The notes below the pieces were generated by a model, which saw nothing but the letters and a program-made list of their open reading frames with translations, did no database searches and was not told the DNA's origin. From assembly GCA_030737875.1 (NCBI GenBank), contig CM060910.1:247412427-247476426 (forward strand): a DNA stretch of 64,000 bases, given 5' to 3'. The translations under genes were made by a program, and so were the position numbers. This document shows, one piece after another, positions 13,191 through 24,889 of the stretch. Position 1 is the first letter of the stretch, and every line of letters begins with the position of its first letter. The stretch comes from Allium sativum (lineage: Eukaryota > Streptophyta > Magnoliopsida > Asparagales > Amaryllidaceae).

Positions 13191-13589
13191 ACCCTAACCT
13201 ACCCTAATTCATTCATAATTAAACCTAGTGACTAAACTATGGCAAAATGCTAGCTCTCATGGCCTCCACTAATTTTATGAAGAGGGTTGCATACTAATCA
13301 CTCTCTAATCAACTTCTAATCCCTTCTTAGCATCTTAATCTTCTTCATTTGGTGTTCAAAGTTGCTAGTTGTGAGTTTCTATCACTTTGATGATCTTTTG
13401 GTAAACTAATTAGATGAGATGTGATGAGATTTATGGTTTTGTATGTGGGTTAATGAGCTTTGAATCATATGATATGATGTTAGCATTAATCTTATGTTTA
13501 TGCATGTTGAGTATGTAAGCTTATGCAAGTTTAATATGATGTATGTTATGTTTGCATGATGCTAAATATGCAAGTTGTGGGCTATGTAA

Positions 13590-13880
13590 TCATATGCATG
13601 TTATGCAAGTTCATGGTAATATGCTATGCAAGTTACATGTATGTAAATATGCAAGTTACATGTTTGTTAATATGCAAGTTACATGTATGTAAATATGCAA
13701 GTTACATGTTTGTTAATATGCAAGTTACATGTTTGTTAATATGCAAGTTACATGTATGTAAATATGCAAGTTACATGTTTCTTTATATGCAAGTTACATG
13801 TTTGTTAATATGCGAGTTACATGTATGTAAATATGCAAGTTACATGTTTATTAATATGCAAGTTCATGATGACACATTAT
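13590..13880 (+). repeat. 23-bp minisatellite in the element C LTR
   Basis: About eleven tandem units of the type ATGCAAGTTACATGT(A/T)TGT(A/T)AAT, with degenerate ATGCAAGTT repeats continuing to about 14060. Identical array at about 21974-22264 in the 3' LTR. It lies inside the proposed LTR intron. A long frame runs through it only because the unit has no stop in that phase. Confidence 0.9.
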
Positions 13881-14363
13881 GCAAGTCTATAAGCTAATAT
13901 GCAAGTTTGTTATGCAAAATGAATATGTAAGTTATGTGACATATTATATGCAAGTTATGTGACATGTTATGCAAGTTCATATGCAAGTTATGTGTTTGTT
14001 AATATGCAAGATGGCACCTTTGAAACATGTTCATTCATATGCAAGTTGACACCTTTTATATGTGTTATATCATGAACGAAATTACGTGGGAACGATGGGG
14101 TAATTAAATGCATAAGTTAATAAGATTGTGTGAAATTAATATAATTATGCATAACACAAAATAAATAAACATAGTATGGGAATTTGCCTATTTGGTTAGG
14201 TGTACCCATACTATGTGTTGGGAATTTACCTATTGAGTTAGGTCTACCCCATGGGAATTTACCTATTAAGTTAGGTCTACCCATGTTAAGAAAACTTGAT
14301 TAATTAGGGATAATTAATATAAAATTATGAGGGTGATTAATTAGGTGTAATTAATTGACTAAG

Positions 14364-14580
14364 ACACGAGGTTGGACTCAGTTGTAGCGTAAAACTGCCC
14401 GGACCCAACCGGCTTAACCAGTTGCTACAAATGTTAGCCCAATGTGAGAGGTCTTAGGCACAAACTAAATACGTAATTAATGTAAAGACACGAGGTTAGA
14501 CTCTGTTATGACATAAGGCTGCCCGGACCCAACCGGCTTAACCAGCGGTCATAAAAGACAGTCTAATGTGAGAGGTCTTT
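14364..14580 (+). repeat. Tandem hairpin pair, element C LTR
   Basis: Copies at 14364-14457 and 14487-14580. Copy 1 pairs TTGTAGC with GCTACAA; copy 2 pairs TTAGACT with AGTCTAA and TTATGAC with GTCATAA. Tops read GCCCGGACCCAACCGGC. Same pair at 22748-22841 and 22871-22964. Confidence 0.78.
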
Positions 14581-15817
14581 ACAAAGGTTACGTTCTTAAT
14601 TAATTAATTAAGAAACACTTAACCATATTAGCATGTAGAGGGACATGAGGGGTTAAGTGGGTGCCTCGGGTGGCATGAGAAAATCTAGTGGTTGCCTTGG
14701 GTGGCAATAGAAAATACGATTAGAATACTTAACCAAAATGGAACATGTAATTAAAACATGATTAAAGGGTTAAGTGGGATATACTAGAAAAAGGGACAAG
14801 CTTAGGTGGGTAGCTTGTGGAGGCCCATTTCAACCAGTAACCCATACGTATCTTTGTGGGCTCGACCCATGTCGAGGACGGGACACGCATACTGGGCTTG
14901 ACTGTAAGAGGCAAACGGGTTAGCGGTGGCAACGCAAGTCCAACGGGCTTCATATGCGTGAGTGGGCCCGGGCTGGTAGGTAAGCCGTTGTTGCATCGAG
15001 TAGATATAAGCCGTGCACCTTTAGTTCCATCAGGTTGCCACATTGGGGAATGATACATCCCACGGTGGGGCCAGCACGGGTATCTACGTTAGGGAGCCGA
15101 TCGAATGGGAAGTAGTGTGTACACCTAGTGGATTGTAGGGCCCCGTGGCGCCTACTTGGTCACCTAGGGGTACGCAGGTACTAATTAGTAAATTTTATAA
15201 GTCCTTGGGTGGGATCAACCTTTAAGTTAGGAACGACTGGTGTGGTGCAGTTTAGTAATTTACCTTAGGGAGGGTAGATGCGTCTTTATCCTTTATCTTC
15301 GTTTAGTTGACTGCTTAGGGTAGCCATTCATCCCTATATGTTACCGTATATCAGTTTATGTCTTCTCTGGTTACTTTAACGATTGTATTGTTAAAGTTAT
15401 AGGACTCGCTCAGACTTATGTCTGACCCTGTTGTTTTTATCTTTTTCCCAACCCTCAGGTCCTATGGTGGATCCTAGCAGTAGTGGAGCTTGATCGGATT
15501 GCTGTTCCAGTCTTTAGGAGCTTGGATAGATGTAAAGCTCCAGTTATCCAGTTATCTTTTCTTTTGTTTGGCTATTGTATGAGAGTGGGATTATGTACTT
15601 CTTTATTTTGATGGATATTGTACTTGACCTTTATTGTGGTTTTATGATGTAACCAGACATGTTTTACTTCCGCTATTATGAGATGATGTTTTAAAATTTC
15701 AAGTACTATTTATATCTGTCTTGTTGTAATTTTTCTGTTCTATATTCACTAAAATACTCCACCGATGCTATGGCATTCCCTTAGTGAGTGATCATAGCGG
15801 GAGTGGGGTGTTACACA

Positions 15818-15829
15818 TGGTATCAGAGC
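15818..15829 (+). other. Element C primer binding site (tRNA-iMet)
   Basis: TGGTATCAGAGC two bases after the 5' LTR end. Confidence 0.95.
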
Positions 15830-15931
15830 TTAAGGTTACCAGAACAGATAAATTTTTTGAGAAAAACTACTTTCTAAGAGTATTTTCGAAGAAAGTATTT
15901 TTAAAAGCATGTCTTCTAAGAGAAAAAGTTT

Positions 15932-18900
15932 TTGAAAAAGAAAAGCATAATCCCCAATAGCCATATCTTTATCTTTCGGAATCTCCTTTTTGAATCTTTC
16001 CTCTTTCGTTTCAGCATGGCTGAAGATCTTAACATCCCGGAGGGTTTAGTTATACCACTATGGTATAGGAGGTTGCAAGAGGCTAGGGCCGCGGCTGCGG
16101 GTCCGGCCAATGCTACTACACCAGAGACAACCGCTCCTCCTCCTCAGCCTAGAGTGGATAATTTTGCTAAGGTTTGCAAGGAGTTCAAGGCTATAGGAGG
16201 AAAACCTTTTCTTGGTTCAGAGACTTTCGTAGAGGCTAGAGATTGGCTTAAGGAAGTGGAAGAGTTGCTAGATATCTTTGAAGTGGAAGAGGGAAAGAAA
16301 GTCAAGTTGGCGGCTTGGTTAATGAAGGGAGAGGCCTCATTCTGGTGGGAGGTCACTAATGGAGAACGCCCTGTTGACTCTTGGGCAGATTTTAAGCAAA
16401 GGTTTGGGGCTAAGTTTCTCTCAAGGGCGGAAGAGAATCTGTTTATGGAGAAGTTCTTGAATTTGAAGCAAGGGAATCTCACGGTGAAAGAATATGTCAA
16501 CAAATTCAATCAATTAGCAAGGTTTGGCATAGAGTTGGTGAATACACCGGAGAAGAAGGCTTTGAGGTTCGTTAGAGGCTTGAACGAACCATTGCAAGGA
16601 ATAGCTATGACTCACATTCCTATGGGGGCCACTTTTGAGAAGCTTGTCTACATGGCACTTATGCATGAGGATGATAAGAATTCTAAGGCACCAGAGAAAA
16701 AGGGGGATCAGAAGAAACCGCAACAGCAACAACAAGGCAAGGGCGGAAAAGGCAATGGTGACAAAAAGAAGACGAAGAAGAAGTGCTTCAATTGTGGAAC
16801 ACCAGGACACCTTAGTAAGGATTGTCGCAAAAAGAAGAAGACCGGTTGCTTTCATTGTGGTGAAGCAGGGCATCTTGTGAAAAACTGCCCAAAGAAGGGG
16901 CAGAAGACGGGGTCTACCTCAGGAGGCCAGGTGCAAGCTCTTATAGCACCACCTCAGTCAGGGGGGCAAGTTCAGGTTCTCTCAGTTCCACCGATTCAGC
17001 AGAGAGGTAGAACTATTTCCGTTGAAAGTCTGGTTTTTCTGTTTGATCATCCAGTTCGTACTTTGTTTGACTCTGGCGCATCGCATTCTTTTATCTCATC
17101 ATCGTTAGTTGAGTCACTGCACTTAGACACCAGTCTAGTTGATGATCCCTTGGTTGTCTCAAACCCAATTGGGGGCTCCATATATCTGTCTATGATATGT
17201 TTGGGTTTGAAGATTTCTATACTTAGCGTTGAGTTTAGATGTGATGCTTTTGTATTGGGCTTCACGGGCTATGGGTTGATCTTGGGCATGGACTGGTTAT
17301 CCAGTAATGGTGCCGTTCTTGATTGCGAAAGGAGAGTTGTCAGGCTCATGACCCGCTTGGGTAACACTCTCGAGATCTCTTGCAATCCCATGGAATCTGT
17401 TTTGCTAAGTTATCTTGAATCGCTCGATGCTTCGGTCGAAAGTTTGTGTTCTGTCAGAGTAGTCCGGGAATATCCGGATGTGTTTGAAGAAGTAAAGGGT
17501 TTGCCTCCGAAGCGGGAGATAGATTTCCGAATTTATTTGGTGGATAATGCCAAACCAGTGTCTTTGCCAGTACGCCACATGGCTCCTCGTGAGAGAAGAG
17601 AACTTCATAAGCAAGTAGGGGAGTTGCTTGAGAAGGGGTTCATAAGGCGAAGTATATCGGAGTGGGGAGCTCCAGTAGTGTTTGCCACGAAGGCGGATGG
17701 GTCCCTCAGACTTTGTGTGGATTATAGAGAACTTAATAAGCTCACGAAGAAGAATAGACACCCATTACCGAGGATAGATGATCTCTTTGATCAGTTGGTT
17801 GGCGCATCAGTATTTTCGCAGATGGACTTAGCTACAGGGTTTCATCAGTTAAGAGTGGCGGAGGACAGTATAGAGAAGACTGCTTTCCGGACTCCGGATG
17901 GTTTTTATGAGTGGCTAGTGATGCCATTTGGGTTGACAAACGCCCCCGCATACTTTGTTGATCTCATGAGTAGAGTGTTCAGAGAGTATCTGAATAAGTT
18001 TGTAGTAGTTTTTGTGGATGACATCTTGGTCTTTTCCAAGAATGAAGAAGAGCATGCCTTACATCTCAAGGAAGTGTTGGAGACTCTTCGAGCGCATAGT
18101 CTTAAAGCTAAATTCTCTAAATGCCATTTTTGGAGAAGAGAAGTGCGATTCTTAGGGCATGTGGTCTCTAAGGAAGGGATAGCTGTGGATCCCGCAAAGA
18201 TAGTATCTATCCAGGATTGGAAAGTTCCTAGAAATGCTACCGAGGTAAGAAGTTTCTTGGGGTTGGCAGGATATTATAGGAAGTTCATCAAAGACTTCGC
18301 GAAGATATCAGCCCCATTAACCCGCTTGACGAAAAAGAATCTGGTTTTCTCGTGGGATGTAGATTGTGATGATGCTTTCCGACGGTTAAAGAGAGCTTTG
18401 ACCACCGCTCCAGTTTTAGTGCTCCCGGATGGGAGTAAGCCGTTTGTTGTTTATACCGATGCTTGTGGAACAGGATTAGGCGCAGTCTTGATGCAGGAGG
18501 GAAGGGTAATAGCCTATGGAGGGAGACAATTGAGAGTGCATGAGAAGAATTACCCTACCCATGATCTAGAGTTGGCCGCGATTGTTTTCGCACTTAAGTC
18601 TTGGCGCCATTATCTTCTTGGTGAGAGATTCGAGTTGTTCACCGACCATAAATCATTGAAGTACTTATTCTCTCAGAAGGATTTAAACTTAAGACAGCAA
18701 AGGTGGATGGAGTTCTTAGCATCCTATGATTTCGAGATAGCGTATACCCCTGGTAAGGGTAACGTGGTGGCAGACGCCTTGAGTAGAAAAAGGCTATCTT
18801 TGAGTCCATTGTTCGTGGAACGACGAAGCTTGGAGTTTCTTTCTTTGTTTGACTTCAGACCTTCTGTTGATTTTGTACCTGGTTTGTTGGCATCCTTGGA

Positions 18901-20443
18901 GGTTAGACCTACTCTTTTGAGACGGATTGGCGAGGCTCAGCGAGACGACCCACAGTTGGTTGTGTTGGTAGAGAAGCTTATAAGAGGGGAGTCGTCCAGC
19001 CATTTGGGTAGATACACCATAGATGATAAGGGATGGTTGCATAGAGACGGTAGACTTTGTGTACCGCAAGATGAGGGTTTGAAGAAGGCTATTTTGGATG
19101 ATGCACATCGTTCAAGAATGACTATTCATCCCGGTGGAGACAAAATGTACCAAGACATGAAGAGAGTTTTCTTCTGGGCCGGTATGAAGAAAGATGTGGC
19201 CGAGTATGTGGCTAGATGCTTAGTGTGCCAACAAGTTAAAGTGGAGCAAAGGAAACCCGGTGAGTTGCTACACCCATTGGAAGTTCCACAGTGGAAGTGG
19301 GATAGTGTCTCGATGGATTTCATCGACGGGTTACCGAGATCGAGGAAGGGCAATACGGGAATTTGGGTTGTGGTAGACAGACTTACCAAGAGTGCCCATT
19401 TTATACCCGTAAAGAGTAAGAGGACCGCTCCATGGCTTGCTTCAGTCTATGTTAGAGAGATTGTTAGATTGCATGGCGTACCATCCAGCATTGTGAGTGA
19501 TCGAGATCCTATTTTCACTAGTGAGTTTTGGAGAAGTTTGCAAGAGGCGGTAGGGACTCAGTTGTGTTTGAGCACCGCATATCATCCTCAGACGGACGGT
19601 CAGACTGAGAGGGTGAACCGTATCTTAGAAGATCTTTTGAGGCTTTGTATCTTGGATTTTGGAGGTACATGGGAAGAACATCTTCCTTTGGTGGAGTTCG
19701 CATATAATAACAGCTTTCAGTCCAGTATTGGTATGGCTCCTTTCGAAGCTCTTTATGGAAGGCCTTGTCGATCTCCTACATGTTGGTGGGAATCTACGGA
19801 TAAGATCTTGCTTGGGCCGGATATGGTTAGAGAGACTTCAGAGAAGATTGATTTAATTCGAAAAAGGATGAAAGCAGCGCAAGATAGACAGAAATCTTAT
19901 GCGGATCGGAGAAGGACGGATCTTGAGTTTGAGGTTGGGGACATGGTTTTTGTCAAAGTATCTCCATTGAGAAATGTTGTTCGCTTTGGGTCCGTAGGGA
20001 AGTTAGCACCGAGATTTGTTGGGCCGTTTCCTATTAAGGAAAGGATTGGACGGATGGCATATAGGGTGGAGTTGCCCAACAGACTTAGTGGTGTTCATGA
20101 TGTATTCCATGTATCACATTTGAGGAAGTGCTTACATGAGACCGCGGAGGTGGTAGAGCCGAGCTTGCTTAGAGATGTAGAGGTAGAGCGTGATGCGACG
20201 ATTCGACGAGCTCCTACTCGCATCCTTGGGTCAGAAACTAGGAAGTTGAGGAACAGAGAAGTTCAGCTAGTTAAAGTGCAATGGGGAGATGACGAAAGCA
20301 ATGCTACTTGGGAGACGGAAGCAAAGATGCGTTCTTTGTATCCATTTCTTTTTGAGAGTATGTCTTTTAACTTCTCCTTTATTGCTTGTCTAGTACTTAT
20401 CTTATCTTTAGTATATCCTCTGGCTAATACCTATGACCTTTAG
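15932..20443 (+). CDS. Gag-pol polyprotein of chromovirus C, intact
   Basis: One uninterrupted frame of 1503 codons. The likely true start is Met29 (16016, [10 protein letters not shown]), because the first 28 residues look like translated leader and a TTTCAG acceptor-like site lies just upstream. Gag capsid-like region about residues 90-240; two zinc knuckles (CX2CX4HX4C) at 285-298 and 306-319; aspartic protease with DSGA at 380-383; reverse transcriptase with LCVDYREL from 594 and FVDD at 694-697; RNase H with Asp843 and ADALSR at 947; integrase with HHCC zinc finger then D1129, D1190 and E1226, the last two separated by 35 residues; GPF-type block and a C-terminal chromodomain-like stretch (about 1410-1475). 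RT-RH-IN order and the chromodomain define a chromovirus, Tekay/Del type. It copies element RNA and integrates it; the chromodomain presumably guides integration to heterochromatin. A hydrophobic 25-residue tail is unusual and may be read-through. No key residue is missing. Confidence 0.97.
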   Translation: MKKKSIIPNSHIFIFRNLLFESFLFRFSMAEDLNIPEGLVIPLWYRRLQEARAAAAGPANATTPETTAPPPQPRVDNFAKVCKEFKAIGGKPFLGSETFVEARDWLKEVEELLDIFEVEEGKKVKLAAWLMKGEASFWWEVTNGERPVDSWADFKQRFGAKFLSRAEENLFMEKFLNLKQGNLTVKEYVNKFNQLARFGIELVNTPEKKALRFVRGLNEPLQGIAMTHIPMGATFEKLVYMALMHEDDKNSKAPEKKGDQKKPQQQQQGKGGKGNGDKKKTKKKCFNCGTPGHLSKDCRKKKKTGCFHCGEAGHLVKNCPKKGQKTGSTSGGQVQALIAPPQSGGQVQVLSVPPIQQRGRTISVESLVFLFDHPVRTLFDSGASHSFISSSLVESLHLDTSLVDDPLVVSNPIGGSIYLSMICLGLKISILSVEFRCDAFVLGFTGYGLILGMDWLSSNGAVLDCERRVVRLMTRLGNTLEISCNPMESVLLSYLESLDASVESLCSVRVVREYPDVFEEVKGLPPKREIDFRIYLVDNAKPVSLPVRHMAPRERRELHKQVGELLEKGFIRRSISEWGAPVVFATKADGSLRLCVDYRELNKLTKKNRHPLPRIDDLFDQLVGASVFSQMDLATGFHQLRVAEDSIEKTAFRTPDGFYEWLVMPFGLTNAPAYFVDLMSRVFREYLNKFVVVFVDDILVFSKNEEEHALHLKEVLETLRAHSLKAKFSKCHFWRREVRFLGHVVSKEGIAVDPAKIVSIQDWKVPRNATEVRSFLGLAGYYRKFIKDFAKISAPLTRLTKKNLVFSWDVDCDDAFRRLKRALTTAPVLVLPDGSKPFVVYTDACGTGLGAVLMQEGRVIAYGGRQLRVHEKNYPTHDLELAAIVFALKSWRHYLLGERFELFTDHKSLKYLFSQKDLNLRQQRWMEFLASYDFEIAYTPGKGNVVADALSRKRLSLSPLFVERRSLEFLSLFDFRPSVDFVPGLLASLEVRPTLLRRIGEAQRDDPQLVVLVEKLIRGESSSHLGRYTIDDKGWLHRDGRLCVPQDEGLKKAILDDAHRSRMTIHPGGDKMYQDMKRVFFWAGMKKDVAEYVARCLVCQQVKVEQRKPGELLHPLEVPQWKWDSVSMDFIDGLPRSRKGNTGIWVVVDRLTKSAHFIPVKSKRTAPWLASVYVREIVRLHGVPSSIVSDRDPIFTSEFWRSLQEAVGTQLCLSTAYHPQTDGQTERVNRILEDLLRLCILDFGGTWEEHLPLVEFAYNNSFQSSIGMAPFEALYGRPCRSPTCWWESTDKILLGPDMVRETSEKIDLIRKRMKAAQDRQKSYADRRRTDLEFEVGDMVFVKVSPLRNVVRFGSVGKLAPRFVGPFPIKERIGRMAYRVELPNRLSGVHDVFHVSHLRKCLHETAEVVEPSLLRDVEVERDATIRRAPTRILGSETRKLRNREVQLVKVQWGDDESNATWETEAKMRSLYPFLFESMSFNFSFIACLVLILSLVYPLANTYDL

Positions 20444-20953
20444 ATAGGGTAAAACCTATGGTTGAAACATGTGTTTGAAACATGTTATGGTTGATGGATG
20501 CATATGGATGCAATTGTTTGCTAGTGGTTGCTCGTGGATGCATATACACACACATTAGGCACTAGATCGGCTCAGTCACTTCATGTTGCATATTGCATAA
20601 ATGGATGTGGTAGTTAGATTGATGGATGTATCATGGCTGTGTTATCATATGGATGATGCATTTTTGTGTATGGTTGTGCACGCATGTAGAAATTTGTATG
20701 TGTCAATAGGGTTTCGCATACATATTGGATGCATGGCACTATCATGGTTTGCATTAAGGAGGTTTACTGTATCAGTAACCGCCTGATTTTCGCATTAGGT
20801 AAGTACATATACACACACTTTTGCATATATCCATCCAGCATTTAGAATCTTGTAAGGACAATGATTGCTCGTGGATGATGCTTTGAGTAGATGGATGATT
20901 GGATGGTAGGATACGTTCTTCCTAACTTGAAGATTTCGGGGACGAAATCCTTT
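20444..20953 (+). other. Element C 3' untranslated region
   Basis: Non-coding sequence between pol and the polypurine tract, conserved in A and D. It contains the TTAGGCACTAGATCGGCTC block near 20556, a hairpin GGTTTACTG/CAGTAACC at 20761-20780 and ATTTCGGGGACGAAATCC before the tract. Confidence 0.75.
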
Positions 20954-20966
20954 AAGGAGGGGAGAA
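20954..20966 (+). other. Element C polypurine tract
   Basis: AAGGAGGGGAGAA directly before the 3' LTR. Confidence 0.93.
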
Positions 20967-23900
20967 TGTAACAACCCGTATTTTCAATAACCTGTAATAA
21001 CATAAATCGAGGCAGAATTTAATTCTAAAATGGGAATCAAGGGAAACGGGCTATGCCATTGCGTTCGTCTCGGAAAAATACGCGAAATAGAGTCCGAGTT
21101 TTCGAAAATCGGAGTCCGTATGACCAAGATATGGCCTCGCGAAGTTTCACGAAAATTCCCAAATTAAAGTATACTTAATTAAGTGAAATGGGTTGTGTAG
21201 ATATATATATATATATATATATATTGATATATATATATATATATATATATAATTGAAAATTTAATAAATAAATATGCAAAAATGCTCAAAACAGCGAATT
21301 GGGAGAGGGGAATAACCGAACCGGCCGATTTTTGAAGTCGACCCGAGCCCGCTGGGTCGACTAGGGGTTAATCCAGGGTGTTTGGCTGTCAACCCGTGGG
21401 CCGATTCGCTCAAGTGCAGATTTTGCATTTGAATGGTTCTCATGGTCCATCTTTAATCTAAAGGCCCTAGATGGTTCCTACACTTGACTTCTTCCCCAAG
21501 ACATGCTTTGATGGCTTGGATTGAATCTAGGGTTAATCCTATGGCCTAAAACACTTGCCTAATCTATAAATAAGACCCTAACCTACCCTAATTCATTCAT
21601 AATTAAACCTAGTGACTAAACTATGGCAAAATGCTAGCTCTCATGGCCTCCACTAATTTTATGAAGAGGGTTGCATACTAATCACTCTCTAATCAACTTC
21701 TAATCCCTTCTTAGCATCTTAATCTTCTTCATTTGGTGTTCAAAGTTGCTAGTTGTGAGTTTCTATCACTTTGATGATCTTTTGGTAAACTAATTAGATG
21801 AGATGTGATGAGATTTATGGTTTTGTATGTGGGTTAATGAGCTTTGAATCATATGATATGATGTTAGCATTAATCTTATGTTTATGCATGTTGAGTATGT
21901 AAGCTTATGCAAGTTTAATATGATGTATGTTATGTTTGCATGATGCTAAATATGCAAGTTGTGGGCTATGTAATCATATGCATGTTATGCAAGTTCATGG
22001 TAATATGCTATGCAAGTTACATGTATGTAAATATGCAAGTTACATGTTTGTTAATATGCAAGTTACATGTATGTAAATATGCAAGTTACATGTTTGTTAA
22101 TATGCAAGTTACATGTTTGTTAATATGCAAGTTACATGTATGTAAATATGCAAGTTACATGTTTCTTTATATGCAAGTTACATGTTTGTTAATATGCGAG
22201 TTACATGTATGTAAATATGCAAGTTACATGTTTATTAATATGCAAGTTCATGATGACACATTATGCAAGTCTATAAGCTAATATGCAAGTTTGTTATGCA
22301 AAATGAATATGTAAGTTATGTGACATATTATATGCAAGTTATGTGACATGTTATGCAAGTTCATATGCAAGTTATGTGTTTGTTAATATGCAAGATGGCA
22401 CCTTTGAAACATGTTCATTCATATGCAAGTTGACACCTTTTATATGTGTTATATCATGAACGAAATTACGTGGGAACGATGGGGTAATTAAATGCATAAG
22501 TTAATAAGATTGTGTGAAATTAATATAATTATGCATAACACAAAATAAATAAACATAGTATGGGAATTTGCCTATTTGGTTAGGTGTACCCATACTATGT
22601 GTTGGGAATTTACCTATTGAGTTAGGTCTACCCCATGGGAATTTACCTATTAAGTTAGGTCTACCCATGTTAAGAAAACTTGATTAATTAGGGATAATTA
22701 ATATAAAATTATGAGGGTGATTAATTAGGTGTAATTAATTGACTAAGACACGAGGTTGGACTCAGTTGTAGCGTAAAACTGCCCGGACCCAACCGGCTTA
22801 ACCAGTTGCTACAAATGTTAGCCCAATGTGAGAGGTCTTAGGCACAAACTAAATACGTAATTAATGTAAAGACACGAGGTTAGACTCTGTTATGACATAA
22901 GGCTGCCCGGACCCAACCGGCTTAACCAGCGGTCATAAAAGACAGTCTAATGTGAGAGGTCTTTACAAAGGTTACGTTCTTAATTAATTAATTAAGAAAC
23001 ACTTAACCATATTAGCATGTAGAGGGACATGAGGGGTTAAGTGGGTGCCTCGGGTGGCATGAGAAAATCTAGTGGTTGCCTTGGGTGGCAATAGAAAATA
23101 CGATTAGAATACTTAACCAAAATGGAACATGTAATTAAAACATGATTAAAGGGTTAAGTGGGATATACTAGAAAAAGGGACAAGCTTAGGTGGGTAGCTT
23201 GTGGAGGCCCATTTCAACCAGTAACCCATACGTATCTTTGTGGGCTCGACCCATGTCGAGGACGGGACACGCATACTGGGCTTGACTGTAAGAGGCAAAC
23301 GGGTTAGCGGTGGCAACGCAAGTCCAACGGGCTTCATATGCGTGAGTGGGCCCGGGCTGGTAGGTAAGCCGTTGTTGCATCGAGTAGATATAAGCCGTGC
23401 ACCTTTAGTTCCATCAGGTTGCCACATTGGGGAATGATACATCCCACGGTGGGGCCAGCACGGGTATCTACGTTAGGGAGCCGATCGAATGGGAAGTAGT
23501 GTGTACACCTAGTGGATTGTAGGGCCCCGTGGCGCCTACTTGGTCACCTAGGGGTACGCAGGTACTAATTAGTAAATTTTATAAGTCCTTGGGTGGGATC
23601 AACCTTTAAGTTAGGAACGACTGGTGTGGTGCAGTTTAGTAATTTACCTTAGGGAGGGTAGATGCGTCTTTATCCTTTATCTTCGTTTAGTTGACTGCTT
23701 AGGGTAGCCATTCATCCCTATATGTTACCGTATATCAGTTTATGTCTTCTCTGGTTACTTTAACGATTGTATTGTTAAAGTTATAGGACTCGCTCAGACT
23801 TATGTCTGACCCTGTTGTTTTTATCTTTTTCCCAACCCTCAGGTCCTATGGTGGATCCTAGCAGTAGTGGAGCTTGATCGGATTGCTGTTCCAGTCTTTA

Positions 23901-24199
23901 GGAGCTTGGATAGATGTAAAGCTCCAGTTATCCAGTTATCTTTTCTTTTGTTTGGCTATTGTATGAGAGTGGGATTATGTACTTCTTTATTTTGATGGAT
24001 ATTGTACTTGACCTTTATTGTGGTTTTATGATGTAACCAGACATGTTTTACTTCCGCTATTATGAGATGATGTTTTAAAATTTCAAGTACTATTTATATC
24101 TGTCTTGTTGTAATTTTTCTGTTCTATATTCACTAAAATACTCCACCGATGCTATGGCATTCCCTTAGTGAGTGATCATAGCGGGAGTGGGGTGTTACA
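20967..24199 (+). repeat. Element C 3' LTR (3233 bp)
   Basis: Same sequence as the 5' LTR in all stretches compared except the two TA tracts (12 and 12 repeats here, 14 and 11 in the 5' copy). Feature positions are those of the 5' LTR plus 8384: TATA 21565, donor candidate 21755, hairpin pair 22748-22964, CAGAC hairpin 23795-23808, acceptor 23842. Confidence 0.96.
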
Positions 24200-24568
24200 C
24201 TTAGTTTGCTTTCGCCTCTTTTCTTCCGTTTCCCCCCAGGTAGTCGGGGCGGGAATAGCTCTGGTTTGTTTGGACCGCTACTTTTTCCAAGCTTGAAGAC
24301 TCTTTGACGTGTTGCCTTGGACTCTCTCTTCTACTGCTATGGCTGGCTCATGCTTTATTTGGGGAAATCATTTTATGCTTCTTTATTTATGTAAGCAAGA
24401 CATGATACTTTGGTATTGTAAAACAATCTTTGTACAAGCTGTTTATCAATGAAATAAAGTTTTATTTATTTTCTGTCTTGTAATTTATCTGCATCTTTTA
24501 CCTTTAATGCTCCACCGAAATTAAGGCATTCCCTTTGTGAGTGACCTTCACGGAGGTGGGGTGTTTCA
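24200..24568 (+). repeat. Element A 3' LTR, remainder
   Basis: Begins with the second CTTAG copy (24200-24204) and continues the LTR through the polypyrimidine-CAG acceptor candidate (AG at 24238-24239) and the terminal hairpin to TGTTTCA at 24568. Confidence 0.92.
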
Positions 24569-24836
24569 ATAAGGATCCAACTGACTCATACACATCATGC
24601 TGCGTCATAGGATAAGGATCCAGCTCATAATACTTTCCTCTTATATTATATTCCTTTTATAACTTTTACCATTACATTGTTATTGCTTATTTTAAACCAT
24701 TGGCTTCATCCACCTCATGTACTACATCTATATAGAGCACTGTAATATATACATCATGTAACCAATTTTTCTCTATCAATAATATTACAAAATTGTGTCT
24801 ATTCTACAATCCCTCAGACTATTAGAAAATCTATCA
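24569..24836 (+). repeat. Copia B 5' LTR, remainder
   Basis: Begins with the second ATAAG target copy of element A (24569-24573), continues the LTR and ends ATCTATCA at 24836, directly before the primer site. A TATA-like TATATAG lies at 24729-24735. A GGATAAGGATCCA-type segment is present twice, a small internal duplication also seen in the 3' LTR. Confidence 0.92.
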
Positions 24837-24848
24837 TGGTATCAGAGC
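24837..24848 (+). other. Copia B primer binding site (tRNA-iMet)
   Basis: TGGTATCAGAGC directly follows the LTR end. It is complementary to the 3' end of plant initiator methionine tRNA, the usual primer for minus-strand DNA synthesis in plant LTR retrotransposons. Confidence 0.92.
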
Positions 24849-24889
24849 TTCCCTAAATAAGGGATTGCTAATAATTTCTATTTTTTTAG

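Larger units (their letters stand above)
13371..15458 (+). other. Proposed LTR intron, element C
   Basis: GTGAGT at 13371, 190 bp after the TATA box; CTGAC at 15422-15426; pyrimidine run ending CTCAG at 15458, 33 nt after the branch A. Proposed length 2088 nt. The interval contains the minisatellite and the tandem hairpins. Inference only. Confidence 0.45.
12581..15815 (+). repeat. Element C 5' LTR (3235 bp)
   Basis: From TGTAACAACC to GGGGTGTTACA. Order of contents: U3 conserved block (12651-12750), two TA tracts (12814-12867), U3 inverted repeat (12952-12978), TATA box (13181), donor candidate GTGAGT (13371), 23-bp minisatellite (about 13590-13880), tandem hairpin pair (14364-14580), short GGTTAAGT/ACTTAACC array (about 14600-14770), an ACTTTAAC/GTTAAAGT hairpin near 15373-15397, the CAGAC/GTCTG hairpin (15411-15424), acceptor candidate (15458) and terminal hairpin (15757-15810). 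Confidence 0.96.
12581..24199 (+). mobile_element. Intact Tekay/Del chromovirus C
   Basis: Complete Ty3/Gypsy element of 11,619 bp with 3.2-kb LTRs, primer site, uninterrupted gag-pol frame, 3' UTR and polypurine tract. Target copies CTTAG flank it (12576-12580 and 24200-24204). The LTRs are 3235 and 3233 bp and in the stretches compared differ only in the lengths of two TA tracts, so the insertion is recent. It is the only element in the window that looks capable of making its own proteins and could supply them to A- and D-type relatives, which share its leader, 3' UTR and LTR architecture. Confidence 0.96.
2391..24568 (+). mobile_element. Non-autonomous chromovirus A inside the Copia 5' LTR
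   Basis: Ty3/Gypsy element with 4.2-kb LTRs and only 2.1 kb of interior; 10.55 kb net after removal of nested element C (12581-24199). The ends TGTAACAC and TGTTTCA lie between ATAAG copies at 2386-2390 and 24569-24573. The interior keeps the primer site, a leader, a decayed protease, a chromodomain tail and a conserved 3' UTR, but no RT, RNase H or integrase that I can read. The LTRs differ at many sites by eye, so A is older than C or D. Conserved flanking motifs such as TTTCGGGGACAAAATCC before the polypurine tract place it in the Tekay/Del group. Confidence 0.92.

Noticed and set aside
13556..13897. 113-codon open frame in element C LTR (and its copy at 21940-22281)
   Set aside because: It is the minisatellite read in a stop-free phase; the protein is a simple repeat and the region is in the non-coding LTR.
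14856..15058. Open frames on both strands in a GC-richer part of LTR C
   Set aside because: They coincide with the structured, hairpin-rich segment conserved at the RNA level in A and E, where the frames are not kept.
16514..16873. Minus-strand frames opposite gag-pol of C
   Set aside because: Shadows of the intact plus-strand gene with no domain.
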